A stretch of DNA of 64,000 bases from Oscarella lobularis (GCF_947507565.1 NC_089182.1:1054001-1118000); one strand, 5' to 3'; shown: positions 33,001 to 35,336, counted from the stretch's first letter. Notes: generated from the letters alone by a model not told the origin. Translations and numbers: made by a program.

Positions 33001-35336
33001 AAGCGTCGGCGTACGTTCCTCTCGCTTCCATTGCCCAAAGGAGAGTGCTGACTGGCGGCACATCGTCCGTAACCGATAGCGATCTTATTGAAATTACCTT
33101 CGATTTTGACGATCTGAACGAAATCAAACGACTTCAGAGCCTGGCTGTCGGAAATACGTCAACGTATCTTTCGTTTAGCGAAGATTTTATTAGAGACATG
33201 AACGAAAATTCGGTGTTTGAAAGAATCAACGGAGACGCGTTGCGAGTCGACTACTACACTGAAGACGTCACCTCTCCCGAACTGTGGTCCTATGTGCTCG
33301 ACATGAACAGCGGAGAATTAGCCCTCACGTTTTCGGAAACGATCAACGCTTCTTCCTTTGACGTTACGGCCATTGTACTTCAGTCGGCCGCTAGCAATCC
33401 GATGGGACGACTTCGTCGTTTGACGGAGGAGAGCAGGGACCTGATCCGCGTCGATGGAAGATTTGTTGCCGTCAAACTGGGATTCGCTGATTTGAATCGA
33501 ATTAAGAGCACCGCCGGTTTTGCTCTCGGGACGTACGACACCTTTATCGTCGTCGAAAGTCAAATGATAGACGATATGAACAAGAACGAAGTCGAGAGCA
33601 TCCCAAAGACATCAGCAAAGAAAGCAACCGACTTCGTGCGAGATTCGACCGAACCGAATTTGATCGACTTTGCTGTCAATCTTATTACGGGAGAGCTCAC
33701 TCTCAATTTCGACGAACCCGTAAATTCTTCGGTGGTAGACTACACGGCGATAAGCCTGCAAGACGATTTGACAGGGACGAACTACCGTATCTTGACCGGC
33801 GGCGAGATCAGCCATTTTAACGACAGTATGAAATTCCTTCTTCAATTGAATTCGCCTGATTGGACTTACGTCAAACAGCATCCGAGTTTGTGCACTTCCA
33901 AAGACGATTGCTACGTAGCAGTGTTTCCTCGCGCCTTCGAAGATACGGCTACAATACCAAACAAAATCGTCGCACGACTAAACGGAAGTTCTGCTCTTCA
34001 AGCGTCCTCATTTACCTACTATCCTAGCCCCGAATTTGAACAGCTGCGTCCGATTGCCGGTCGACTCTCGGGCGGCACCCGTATAGTAGTGACAGGAACA
34101 AACTTTGGACCGATTGCCAATTACTCAGGCACCAGAAGGGTAGACGCTCTTATCGGCGGAATCTATGGACTCAACTCTCGAGTGATAACTAATGACACGG
34201 TCTTTGAATCGTACACGCCACGGGGAGTGATAAACAGCACGGCACTTCCTCTGAAGATAGTCATAGACGACAGCGCCCTCATTCGAATCGTACCCAACGC
34301 TTTCACGTATCTCGAACCGCCCGTCTTTACGAGTATATTTCCCGTCGCCGCGACGCGCTTTGGCGACACAACGGTCACTATTTTTGGCGATCATTTTGGA
34401 CCGACTACCGATTCGGGTGCAGGCCCAGTCGTCCAAGTCCGGATCGGTGGGAAAAATTGCACGTCTGTCAATGTGACGAGCGATACGACGCTGACGTGTG
34501 TAACGCCCGTTTTGAACATTGGCAAACACGACGTCGTCGTCACTGTCGACGAAGTCGACGTACGGACGGCGAACGCTTTCCGCGCACTCGATCCGTCGAC
34601 GGTGACGGCAGTGAACCCGCCGTCAGCTTATCGATACGATTACGTCTGGATAAACGTTAGTGGAACGCATTTCGGTCCGACGACACGTTCGGAAACGGCG
34701 AAAGCCGTTCGCGTGGTGATTGGAAAGAAGACGTGCGAAAATGCGGAGGTAATCGTTCACGACGCTGTAATACGCTGTCGAGCGGCGCCGCATCTCGGCC
34801 CGTCGAACATCACCGTCTTCGTTGACGACGTGCCGTCGGCGCCGTCTGAAATCCTCTTTTGGCATTATGACGATCCCGGAACCATTACTTTCCGAGAAGC
34901 CGTCTTTAACGTTTCGGAAGTGGACTACTACGGCAATGTATCGATTGTTCGTCGTAGCTACCCTCCGTACGCGTCGCCGGTCGACGTGACGGTGTGGGCG
35001 CGCGACTCGTCGGCTCGTTCGCCTTACGAATTTGTCGCATCGAATGAAACGAAACGCATGAACGCGTTCGAAGAGGAGCTCATCTTTCAGGTGCGAATCA
35101 ACGCGCAGTACTATCAGCCGGAGAGATTGCGGAAGGGTCTCGACGACGACGTCGATGTTGAGCTGATCATTACCTCAATCGTTCCACGACACGGCACTGC
35201 CATAACAGATCGCATGACGACCGTTCTGACTATTAGAGCTATATGCCAGGTAGTCAGCAACAACTGTTTGGCTGATTATTTGTCAAACGGACAGGTCATC
35301 TATAAGCGTATCGACGATCTCGCTAACCAATTCTAA
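1..35336 (+). CDS. Giant intronless repeat protein, 5' end outside window (about 89 Ig-like repeats, 3 IPT/TIG, Calx-beta-like)
   Basis: One open frame runs from the window edge (first whole codon at 3) to TAA at 35334-35336, about 11,777 codons with no stop or recognisable intron. The true start lies upstream. Up to about 34020 it is built of repeats averaging 127 residues; I counted 89 by eye. Each has a strand pair such as FDLDMNSG-LLTLTFSETV, an ITLQN strand, a YxLTGG turn, a DLNEIK segment, a TFLSLT strand, a DMNGN turn and a linker like FxEDTTxP. The layout resembles bacterial SwmB/Big-type Ig-like repeats (family knowledge, not searched). The DxDxNxG and DMNGN turns look calcium-binding, and NVS-type glycosylation sequons are abundant. 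IPT/TIG and Calx-beta-like domains close the chain. I see no membrane segment in the visible part. An extracellular adhesion or matrix scaffold role is inferred; I know no named orthologue. Confidence 0.9.
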   Translation, partial: LTLYFSETVNASSLDIRQITLQDNATKNVDFTLTRATTLSEDSTVIRVRFSKEDLHYVKQFEGLFVSHRTSYLVATKTAIADMNSNLLVAIDDGQAQQVRNYVSDTVRPRLLAFELDMDSATLTLTFDETINVTSLNISELLIRPYQSADDSVSHRLQPGLGREFSVSVSENWPVIDVNLGDKDMNDIKRLTHLATSEANTYLTLTERAVVDMMGNRVWAINTSAALLTTNFTEDTTEPTLIRFDMDVDAGEFTLLFSETVNVSSFSVRGVTIQNRVNASAEFVRLTEGDVLTRTDELVIRTEFSFSDLNAIKKLRDLATDRNNTFVSILYGAVKDMNGNKLTSVTSDMAERVSSFTDDTTPPELESYAIDMDSGQLLLTFSEIVEADSFNSSALTLQGDRNLGNETEWITLLGGSHFYEDSILIVLNFSIGDLNAIKKFRNLSTDENRNDTFLSATTYSVRDMRDNELVAILPTNAQRVATFTPDTTAPFLERFNLDLDAGLLNLTFSETVDSLTFRPSGITLQHRANRSEESIYYTGPLERGPFVTLDGTQLSYPLVASDLNRIKQLPELAVSQNSTFIALTNLTVRDMNSNFVVDVPATDGIKVTSLVPDTTSPELVSFDLDMDSGLINMSFSETVNVSTIDATAISLQNNGSSLANVFYTITLGSASTGSFLTGSTSVELYISRADLNELKRQTGLATSQNNSYITLTPAAIRDMNGNRVAAVERNASVRVSLFIPDTTSPALESFDVDLTEETLTLHFDETVNSSSFDLEQFVFQDAVNRTYYRWLTGGSILSEDNSTIVVQLDVDDLHYIKSLPDLLTTTNSTYLAFTSDALLDMNKNRVAEILTTAPKRVGVFREDERRPDFVGFDLDMNTARLTLTFAETVNVSSLDVGEIVIQSAQLSPVEWRRLQSGNTEFDSESTSPDWPIIVVNIGHDDINSLKKQTSLATSNETTFIALTRLSIQDMNGNVLNPVLTTNAISVTSFTPDTTEPELKEFNISLDAGEIVLTFSETVNISSLNLTLISLQNDASNATSTVSLTGGDVITEEDGLMALFRFSEADLNLLKFYRNLATDSNNTFISVAYGTVLDMNGNKLTAIGIDNAIPVRGFEEDETRPTLQSFDLDLNTGQLLLTFSETVEASSLLLTELILQDNRSSSVSYRLTGGSSSQTDSTVLKIYFSFEDLNEIKRLRGLGSSANNSWLSFDYRTVEDMNNNSVVPLLDGEAKRVRNFHEDLIRPELISFDLDMNQGIVTLNFSETVDSTRTLQVTELTLQSDANKNDSIEYHTLKELFLITVDDARVVQISLQPIDLNRIKQLRYLATRNTNTFLAATNLTVRDMNGNWLIEEPAFNALPVSDYIRDFTAPVLVEFSIDMNAGLLNLTFDETVNTTSLDVSQITIQNAENFTKADQWHMLSPGLSPKGTYTASPDGTLVVVWLGSDDLDELKRLDKLATTTSTVYLTMTDKTIRDMNRNRNAPIERNFGETVDDFIEDKTPPRLTGFDVDLSEELLTLYFSETVRAGTLDLTQITFQNGRPGDEERQMSGGILQSNDSTVLIIQMADKDLNYLKEFPRLWTSNENTFLRLTHTTVRDMNGNFIASVNATEALNVTVFVEDLVRPEFREFDLDMNSALLALRFSETVNVSSLDVRHITLQSFASANGSVQQHSLTLGRPPAGSFSATPDSTAVFVHLGETDMNKVKFFTELCRERDDCFLSLTNYTVKDMNDNWIVPIGPGNASQVTVYEPDVTGPVLRNFTLNLTSEILTLTFDETVDFSSYVPSSFTIQSRSLGNGTTYSLKAGEPLGENSHVMEIQLSLRDLNEIKLLTDLATEIDNTYLTIDVGGVRDLSENPRPAAKITLGAQRFFYDQTNPVLLAFTVDMNNMVTGSLTLIFSEVVDASSFAASGITLRNSTTGGTSYSLVDSVTYSANGDVIVVTLSVEDSNEIKRLDTLLVSAESSYISIRPSLINDMNGNPADEVEGMKTLRFANDTIRPQVDQFDLDMDTGHLTLHFNETIDISTIDFRCIILQAMFNRTTLASPFHVLTDGTLTRTYLAAMMSGSGSGSGSGSELRIDYGVPADRDSVYVVVNFTHQDFNEIKRKQIGTSRMTAWLSIMSCALKDMTGRLVVPLENGISAKQVNQYTPDTTGPRLQEFDLDMNAGLLTLRFSETVNPNGEKLQVRSIALQARRDGGEAHTLGLDAETGTSDGFGTEVKIRIAPLDLNEIKRLSSLAVSKATVHVWLTSKAIVDMKDNPVVSISSSNALPVSLFTDDTTSPELRAFDLDLDGGLLTFEFSETVDASSLNVTDVVFHSSQVATNVTSRYRLTDGRVATNDSTIVIVHLTEFDQNEIKKIRTLATRQFRTFMAISANLIVDMRGNHVVAIPDNNTLQARLFTSDRTQPILRDFELDLSSETLTLSFSETVRVASLDITKLSVHNGLIPGRRRQLTAHRSEENLTDSSTLRILLSKDDLNYIKKYRELATNSSNTFLTLSSLFVRDMNGNYVIEIADDDRKQVLTFVEDKVPPTLTSFNLDLTEELLTLTFDEVVDASTLNTSEIILQSEKEFGLGTYRYRLTGGYVSKEDDPVISVNLTDFDLNLFKEILPLATSQDDTFIVLSSSAIQDMSSNFLVPILESNGLGVEVFTPDFTKPQLLSYSLNLDTGVILLNFSESVMAPTFRIDQLRLQNLRANPTDYYWLTNATVSNRNHTTLEVTLSLTDLNSLKRKENLATGVDDTFLSITAEAIEDVSKNSVVLIPISDAKQAAALYLDTTRPTLTHFDVDLNAGQFVLFFDETVNVSSFDSKQLVFQAIANRSELSDENRDFFVHQLIGGIYSATDNPYLAVRYAIDDLNTIKKEGLCRLESNCFLAFPQTAIRDMSGLELIDVSYQSAQQVRYFTQDTTNPTLVRFTEMNLDTGRLTLEFSETVDVDTFDFTGIFVQSFFRNAQRRIRLTGGSSDSENGTTIQVQLTKEDLDTIKKDNRVCSNINNCWLTLEPDSVLDMNGNGVNAVPDGDAVFAAGFLDDKTPPRLLAYDLDVNNGELRLSFDEPILASSFVPSAFRFQGEKNATDWVTLTGGTATIPNGTLVQVLVQLTDDDLNAIKSKEFASNQANAFLRVDANGFTDMTVRSPLGLVEIPNGEAIRVGRYSVDKTKPNLQAFQVDLSADVLIMTFDEPVRVTALDAKQITIHGIGRQNVTLSGGVTTEETSTDGTIVVRLQLSEPDRRAIKLHRNLGTSFMDTYLSITGDTITDMAGLYVNEIPPFSPLSLTPGSFVPDTTKPSIASFSLDMNAAVLRLSFTDVVSAASLDVTGIVLQDGPTAGAYYPLMSSVTSSSDGFFLDILLSIDDLNAIKFDPNLATSINDTYLTIRAAAVQDVYRQDLVAITNGNGLKAAIYVGDSSSPFLESFSFDSDAGLLTLSFSETVNAETLNVSKLVLQKTNILNELGQDYLRLTEGESFTRSPNSSIIEIEIGPNDLNEIKRIENLGISANTTFLSIYSGLIRDMAGVDVEAISPSEAKSALTYRTDSTAPKLERFDLNLTSGKIELTFSETVNASTLDVNEMYVSNSLYEGLSRRLTSVSGTKTSSASGTVVTIDIGRDDLNWIKQQRDLGTSANDTFLWLRASAIRDMFGNLVQVISDRSALRATDFVVDSKRPQLEFFNLNMNLANAQLELFFDETVRVETLRVEEITVWSTSNRRGNSHRLTPGRLPLETEALTKDDPAVVISLGETDVNAIKFFTDLATSNQNTFLSFTSAMIEDMNDNPVVPSAFNSTFNVTTYTSDGIAPVLRNFSLDLDNGLLEMTFSETILANATVADKIAIQDSYIGGTRLNLTGGDVTVYDSTVVSITLLDSDLNELKRLRNVAYDLTRTFLSLSTGAFTDMNGNAIARNEPLQAYAFYEDVTSPKLESFDLNVENGTLALTFDETVLTDSLNVGQLTLQETNYSLSGSQALTLTGGENGSYSHSADSTVIIINLGRNDLNELKKLDRLARRRDDTFLTVGASLVKDMNGNLNSPRPVGLQAERYEEDVTGARSLNFVFDADSGVLSITFDETVNVSSVAYDRLTIHSSINSYTMQYDGLSLESNSPSVRLQLHQSDVDEIKLLVRELLFDYPIPPVDTDGNAITVGNHGYAIAACSNDVSYLKAVAKCLVDLQCYMNELGYSRFGRVATQCLPIHFLLTNLTLSRDAVKDMNSNPSFEANLLASDIIPDTTRPRLLKFSVDMNSGWIQLTFDEVMDAASLDVSEITMQNAKRSRIGLRLTTSSTTSWNGREIVVALSRVDLDEIKRIDRLMINRVTSYLVMSLDAIKDMSGNKVVSISNGAARRASNFLEDKKHPFLQKYQLDMNSGLLTMFFSETVNVSSLRCPGIALSADENCSVSHSLSGCEIDVANVSYESVDVGSSGSGSGDYGSAEKWTTPHHYGAVVRLWLTHRDHNDIKAKKIATGRSTTWMTLDDQAIEDMNGLFVVGLDCGETARMVQNYTADTTSPEVRSFNFSVNFEELTILFSETVDVSSLNVGDITVQLGREIDPTYHTLGLDSLTASADLYTPLVKIFIGPSDLNEIKRKFPLATSRNTTWLSLHSSAIADMKRNKVLPIGNNSALRVSHFSEDVTSPYLVKFDLDVDSGALTLYFSETVNGSSFTPTSITLLNSSVALNNSRSFYELTGGSFDSNDTTIIVLYLRDFDLNAIKKFSYLGTSDNDTFLSHGTNLVSDMNRNKITEISNNNSKGVSRYTEDETNPELRSFSLNLTSEVFSLTFSETVDVSSIVMNSLRLVNGPSAEFSRILQPGKLLTSDGVIVDIKMNQNDLNYVKKFRGLATFINNTYLLVSSSAIADMNGNQVRPLLGELALRVAVFVPDNVRPRLDAFDLDLNSASLLLIFSETVSVSSLNVSEMTIRPAAFGESNDSLTLRQEPLSLASFSTSSDGTEIKIDLGFTDINTLKKMRGLATSRNTTFLSFTEKTIWDMNFNFVVPIENGKSWQVRNFTEDTIEPEFKNFDLDMNTGSLILEFTETVSASSVNLANLSIQNAANESGVQSLDLTSQSGTIISTDSYRIEVALTVEFLNELKYQRQLAISPNTTYLVAAEGSVLDMNGNRLVAISSKQALKVRKFVKDSTQPLLVDFDFDVDSGVLTLEFDETMLVSSMNASEITLLRNTSLNASDAQAYQLTGGFSSVYDSTIIMLNLSHYDLNEIKKLRLLGTEKENTFISFSSGLILDMNNNSVVAIEDGKAKKARSVTNDTTRPMISAFELDMNKGLLTLTFTETVDSKTLNINKNLFLRNESNVMEIANVSVAYSEHTLISSESFSSDGPVIVVVLSEEDLNMLKFIKSLGSSFENTFINASSALVSDMRGNALFPPWQNAVSLLENQYQRDETRPRLNSFELDVDSGELFLTFSETVQAITVESLTIQSSHSNGNESTQRLTLTGGIVDGPVLVSGHPPEARILLTLQDLNELKRLNRLAISKETTFLVANSSAAKDMVDLRLIPIYEQMPINASDYVEDQTRPTLVSFDLDMNSSLLILSFDETVLSSSFDPTQVTFQDSASPLTTYTLNFTQNSDVLSDDAAILRISLDNEDLNELKKLTTLATSENNTFVTMTNQTVQDMNYNWLANGTIPQQVQNFTKDLSRPQLESFVLDMDGLGLLVLSFTETVNVSTMDVTKITLVSGDKLPSSYSYTLRGDLSGTFATRTNSTDGPVITFNMGSVDMNSIKKLTGLARDSSGSDTWISIDAGLVEDMEGYSVVELNELNPQKAKSYIPDTTRPTFEGFSIDLDSGNMTLTFDETISIESAIPKFFTIQNRMASPTEFYSLRAGSFAGNNSDVATFVFDVYDLNRIKGFQKLATVPDANDAYLSLSFGAVIDMALEPNKINPNIHLANLLIPDTTRPNLKNFTVSINDSLLILNFDEYVDRSNLDYTQITLQSSPNISSSSTQYYTLTDGNCSSSDGLQMRIEITLEDLNEIKKRDGLFVDINTAYVSVTHTAITDMISNWLVPISRFAGLQAAVFENDTTRPRVRGYHLDMDEGQLILTFRETMDVSTVVYPSFTIQVDSSVDEGDVTGKHTLTNGSLASAIDDTIVTLNLTRDDLNAIKVKTIATSRLSTYLVLEPSAIKDMNGLAVMPLYNRLSAFVASRYTIDRTRPVLESFDLDMNRGVLTLSFSETVFAESLTVTSITLQDDRRATNLETSRTLASSSFSTSANGPDLVIVLSKLDLDELKQSTALATAKSNTFIRVLANTVYDMKENDLIPIDDGSALQVNEFIQDKTSPQLVDFSLDMDSGNLTLTFDETVNGSSLQPRGITLSRTTNILDSIRHQLKGGLVVMCDGPVVIMNLNDQDLNEIKWNVALCQTNRHCAIRLESFAVQDMNGNYVNFTTPKAIDSDNFVRDSTHPELVSYDLDMNAGIVMLTFSEFVQHPTEIGERLVPTEITFQSSEYNVPSSAVAWNGSSFYAGSGRRFSLSGGDSTPLALSEETAHPPVVKLLLLPTDLNVLKSLEHVATGLENTYVVVTEYLAEDTSQSTKSLVPIVNGKAMQVYKFIPDSGRPLLENFDLDLDEGTLTMNFSETVNVSTLATSEIRLLDSSPPISDTYVLTGGLSYSLNNPIMTLWLSFEDQNEIKKLTGLATDEASTWIAMSDLAISDMNSNRVVPVLQDSAINVRSLTKDTTKPTLVDWTLDLHDGKIIFTFSETVRKSSLDLSKFFLLSAPSVENSTQSPLTGGIKESNDDRIQTVELTLDDLNNLKSLDLCTEKGNGSDCYISFSASAVDDMNGNAIVAKQEDEALLLKTYIPDVKGPLLQNFAVDMSYGCVNLTFDEPVNVTSFNPAGIVFNDFFVTTGNSYRLTGGERLTDTDGRTLQFCFSKVDVEFFRRTVSYLDADVNTFLRLESSAITDTSSNAALSEPPDVDDYLRVGVFYPDVVPPQLIAATLNMTKNGTLTLEFSETVDKSSIKVYELTIQNQSANVSDDGKYTLTRADVVDSDNDDYVVTLKLSYIDYQILQSREYLAKSKDNSFITLTSRFIQDMSDNAIVARVDSFNALQVRNYSRDGDDPQVFQFLLLDLTQKIATIAFDEPVDISGANVTLFTFQEQRNAILHLGVVHTLRGGRLEYGDDSLFGPKRVITVHLTQDDYAFLALSADIATYIGDTHLSLPRGAVPDMAGNDLVHIPRNAAKRVEKLVQDEGQPVLQQFDLDLDAGTVTFHYDRVIDVSSMDATAVTIQDGRTGAFGHRLTDGSTRSPDGLNVTVDLSIDDLNEIKRLRANGLNKDCNSSYVLMAADFINGLSGRDIIAVTDGEGLLAANCVFDTTRPQLARFDLDMDEGKVLMTFDETVDASSFNITEITLQNAAANATTVLRITRHSLNGPPSVSSSENSTIVVLTLGFDDVNELKNLTNLGTTENNTFISISSDAAVDMSGNRLVSVNSTAAAKVFEFTPDKTKPQLTNFSLDMNEGKLTLTFDETVDVSSLDARYIRLQADASDRVNVSDLTAASGSNQFNDYIVTVTIGKSDLNAIKRVQTLAQNRETTRIVLRDLAIRDMNGNTVAAVPDGNAKQVDTYIFDVTDPVFERFTMDMDTGILHLTFDETVDVSTLDPRKMTFYSAGTEIFSAQEYRLTGGSPLTGDTHEVMLQLLKIDIDQIKLRSLLATNVENTWLILEDETVKDMTTAGNSLNQRYIKAIDLIPDTTPPQLLNFLTNVNRGILTLNFDEPVNASSFEYTSFTLLSTRSVRRRRVYQLKGGSTNSTNGLQIEIEISDDDLNEIKKDENLLVSRETSYLSFRNDSVRDMNSNGIIAVPPENAYQTVFFRNDTTRPELEYFEFDMDAPATMTLVFFETVDYQSVDVTEITLQSTFNATYANESYSLQGGDVSALDSTHVSVKLSSDDVNALKYMYIGLTNLTTWLVMTEWALVDQNLQPVVPLINGITARQAKVYSPDITAPILQSFDLDMDGSGLLTLLFSETVDASTFNVTQLTLQRSGSDLGDSFAYHTLSRRSIASTLDRTELTINIAKEDLDEIKRKDSLATFNETTFVSITSDLVRDMSGNDVVPIKSNASKVVRKFTEDTTLPELDWFDLDMDSSLLTLVFSETMEASSLDVTQLKIVNGSTLDSTPVESYGLTLASSIIGGNPMGQDSTEIVVEIGRSDLNELKRLTTLATEINDTYLSLTDLAIRDMNNNRVRAVTLNAPRRVQNYTEDTTKPELAAFDLDLNRGNLTIIFNETVRALSLDVTQITLQSHRNANASAFQVYTLTGGTLTSSEDSTSLEIELTLEDLNEVKRLTGLATNVSTAYISLTTATLTDMNENEIEAIDRFSATRVSKYVEDTTAPALVSFDLDLTTEQLTLFFSETVLVDSFVATEITLQNDEFIVSYYERLIGGRINHGDNATVILSLRKENLDNIKAIPSLATGKENTYISFTNGLVVDMNNNSVEEIKSTSAKQVANFTEDRIRPTLASFDFDMDSGNVTLTFSETVNVSSLDVTQIEFLPWNAAILSTHSLSSYSYSSSADRPVITIEIFKDDLNRIKQILQLAVSAESTYIILSEATIQDMNGNPVVSVERNNATRVTNYTEDKTPPRLAEYVLDLNEGLLHLTFSETVNVSSFDVTGLMIQNDTTLTASYRQLTGGSLSPTNEINITVYLSADDLNDLKRQRNLATHFRNTWLSMKSETVADMNGNQVTEMDSSKAKLGKRYVPDTTSPELIGYDVDLDSGELLLTFSETMDSTMVRLSEITLQETQDNSTASNYALTGGTWTPADSIYVTVTFSFDDLNEIKKLRDLASDSLGDNTFLALTRRAFRDMADNWLIAVPPSSARRVTNITLDTTDPKLVSFDLDMNDEQLRLTFSETMDNLTLIVQHDIILLNADNSVRRPLSGGYTPSEDGTVIVVQLHIDDVNAIKRERKLATSRNDTFLLMLPTSIRDMNGNFLDFPVPVQVTNYSLDTKSPVVVDFDLDMDSHQLVIVFNETVKVETAYLSGITIQNLEFEPLIERQLIGGRILHHDSTLVTIELDSSDTNYFKTFVDLATNVNNTYLALTSATIEDMNGNAVVSIRRSKAKRVRNFAEDQTSPELSSYDLDLTLEQLRFTFSETVDGSSLDPTLLTLQSSEEGGYTYTLTGGVVWPFVNHTNITLNLTTKDLNALKKIDQLATSRSSVFIVHSSDLIYDMNGNAIVPREVSGLSSSSGSGSGSGSGFSSSSPPLQVSIFIEDTVSPTLRFYNLDMNDGTLHLTFDETVRVSTLDPAGITLQNNQSDFVTHQLAGGYSNNSDGTTVVITITIADLNRIKQLNLLAIGRNSTFLAALPSVIQDMNDNLLVEISSALALQVTNYTVDQTRPNLVFFSLDMDSSLLELTFDETVLLSSLDVTQILIQNSANTTLSTSSYVLTNTSSRSVKNATDNTLVRIRVGWNDMNELKKIVDLATNRSNTFITVSEKAIKDMQRNKLIPVSGKEVSAFTPDTTAPELQNFDVDMHDRILTLYFSETVLASSLNVSELQLQDGSKAQGPTHALRLPTGTAHSDGPTLALNLSSFDTNRINYLTNVFTSRLNSFLSFTAKSVYDMNGNSLIPRLDGFAKQVRNFTEDLRNPTLVNFTVDLDRHEILLFFDETINLTTVRFPKFYAFSNSNGTIRYQLKGARGEVRGTYAHEFILYLDKPDVDSIKVTENLWTTVNNTWLYMRSGAVRDMNANEANLAVLSVTGHPIESLSPNLVSFAVNMTDGSLVLNFDEPVRPSTFNYSRISLEGGRGNESVVYTLTGGESSSANGLQIVLQFTFSDLNNIKALEGLFTRRSTSYVRFSAGVIDDMVGNPSAPTNVSLQADSFYNDTLRPILISYDLDMDEGHLLLTFLETVDVSSFVFAAFTLQSYSNVSDANPTHKHRLTGGSAESTITMLDNRHVTLTFSLYDLNQIKIKEIARSRNQSWLVIDEYALTDMHGERMIPLANGVNAKQPRNYTSDTTSPVLQKFNLDADVGLITLFFSETVDVSTFNVTQIVLLNSQINATAEYGLTPGSLATSENGPVVTVSLSDYDQNKLKQLDALATARNSTFISISSFFISDIEGNRVRNVSRNDAIKVQTYVPDTTSPLLLGFELDLNSGNLTLTFTETVNVSSIDVNSIAFANRDNRSAAGYQSRFLSNDGGAPKGTVSTSLDWPIIVINLGEDDLNYLKKIRNLTTGYDNSFLFFTRDFVKDMNGNEVVAIEEESALNVSLFTSDTTKPTLRSFDLDMDEGRLLLTFSETVKIGETLKIAKISLLNESDFVANSSSQRLHEDPWPLGSRSIDDDGPVVVVELGFIDLNEIKYKRNLGTSQNNTFVSLDEFTIFDMNNNSVVAVKGQQVRVHTVDTTKPKLVNFSLDMNTTTLTLTFDETVETQSLNVSEIVIQNGMTSKADYHSSPRRLNGGANGSLTLSDDSHIVVVILGAEDRNEIKRRRNLAISGNTTYIAIGESVIDDMNGNSATAIFDGQAKPTALFIADESPPVVDSFTIDMDAGFFILTFDETIRADSLTVTELTLQDGKTAIDFNHTLTGGQSTASDGTIVRVNLTIDDLNEIKRKHLCREVADCYLLHRYGAVRDMEWNAIEERANGYGLKSSGHRPDVTRPVMLSFSTNMTDGTLTMTFTETVNSSSLNFSAYRLQDFFEASSYYELTSGVRQKDDSTVVVLTFSWNDLNEIKRNTEIFTERTNSWLVFTKYAITDMALEPNFVIPIHDTTDLGSGKVTEDPFIEDIARPELWAFDLNLHEHKLVLSFSETVLARTFSVGEITLQNRWNGSEVTESHTLQHSVASTNDYHTITIDLHQEDTDVIKAFTDMGTSRNNTYISVTELLVTDMNGNRIRAISPSNAQQVDVFTEDRIPPRFLAFDLDVDSGDMSLTFTEAINASSLDVTAVRLQAGGTNGSDYVLLSGGLPPNGSVTPSDDLPEIVIKIGINDLNAIKKNTRLAVDKNSSYLSLTELAFRDMNRNEVVRVSENNATLVTNFVRDSTGPRLVSYNVNLTAETLTLSFDETVKASSLDVTQVTVQASAYVPLASIAQRRVLTGGTSSVTDSDLIEITFDFDDLNEIKRLQSLAVGNTSTYLSFSEDFIRDMNENSVFERINGDALRVDYYTEDVTSPELWSYVLDMNSGELALTFSETINASSFDVTAIVLQSAASNPMGRLRRLTEESRDLIRVDGRFVAVKLGFADLNRIKSTAGFALGTYDTFIVVESQMIDDMNKNEVESIPKTSAKKATDFVRDSTEPNLIDFAVNLITGELTLNFDEPVNSSVVDYTAISLQDDLTGTNYRILTGGEISHFNDSMKFLLQLNSPDWTYVKQHPSLCTSKDDCYVAVFPRAFEDTATIPNKIVARLNGSSALQASSFTYYPSPEFEQLRPIAGRLSGGTRIVVTGTNFGPIANYSGTRRVDALIGGIYGLNSRVITNDTVFESYTPRGVINSTALPLKIVIDDSALIRIVPNAFTYLEPPVFTSIFPVAATRFGDTTVTIFGDHFGPTTDSGAGPVVQVRIGGKNCTSVNVTSDTTLTCVTPVLNIGKHDVVVTVDEVDVRTANAFRALDPSTVTAVNPPSAYRYDYVWINVSGTHFGPTTRSETAKAVRVVIGKKTCENAEVIVHDAVIRCRAAPHLGPSNITVFVDDVPSAPSEILFWHYDDPGTITFREAVFNVSEVDYYGNVSIVRRSYPPYASPVDVTVWARDSSARSPYEFVASNETKRMNAFEEELIFQVRINAQYYQPERLRKGLDDDVDVELIITSIVPRHGTAITDRMTTVLTIRAICQVVSNNCLADYLSNGQVIYKRIDDLANQF
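6181..6225 (+). repeat. Ser-Gly dipeptide insert in repeat 17 of the giant protein
   Basis: The repeat starting near 6001 is interrupted by a short (SG)n run encoded by repeated agcggc/agtggc codons, giving GSGSGSGSGSEL. Alternating Ser-Gly near acidic residues is the classical acceptor context for xylose-linked glycosaminoglycan chains. Similar inserts occur near 13204-13245 and 27493-27560. It may equally be a flexible low-complexity linker. Confidence 0.6.
13204..13245 (+). repeat. Ser-Gly insert in repeat 35 of the giant protein
   Basis: A short SSGSGSGDYGS run sits in the repeat starting near 13024, at the same place within the repeat as the insert at 6181-6225. Both repeats belong to the same variant class (IATxR.TxW form), so the insert probably predates a block duplication. 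Confidence 0.6.
27493..27560 (+). repeat. Ser/Gly-rich insert in repeat 72 of the giant protein
   Basis: About 22 codons of Ser and Gly (SSSSGSGSGSGSGFSSSSPP) replace the usual linker between the DMNGN turn and the next domain. This is the longest of three Ser-Gly inserts. At DNA level it is a run of tcaggatcggg-like hexamers, a likely site of slippage polymorphism. Confidence 0.65.
34021..35249 (+). other. C-terminal domain block of the giant protein: three IPT/TIG domains and a Calx-beta-like domain
   Basis: After the last Ig-like repeat come three IPT/TIG-type modules, about 34024-34311, 34315-34590 and 34594-34860. Each opens with a P-x-x-G-x-x-x-G-G-T-like or related strand followed by V-x-G-x-x-F-G-P (TGTNFGP, FGDHFGP, SGTHFGP). 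The second and third carry the Cys pair usual in extracellular TIG domains (GGKNC...LTC, KKTC...IRC). From about 34876 the chain reads PGTITF...FNVSE...VSIVRRSY, and ends in a TTVLTI strand near 35235. That is the strand order of a Calx-beta domain, a calcium-binding fold of integrin beta-4 and Na/Ca exchangers. The combination is typical of large extracellular metazoan proteins. The last 28 or so codons before the stop match nothing I recognise. Confidence 0.7.

Noticed and set aside
605-33881. Many minus-strand and alternative-frame open stretches of 60-210 codons under the giant gene
   Set aside because: They are low-complexity mirror translations of the repeat array, recur with its period, and show no family resemblance or splice signals.
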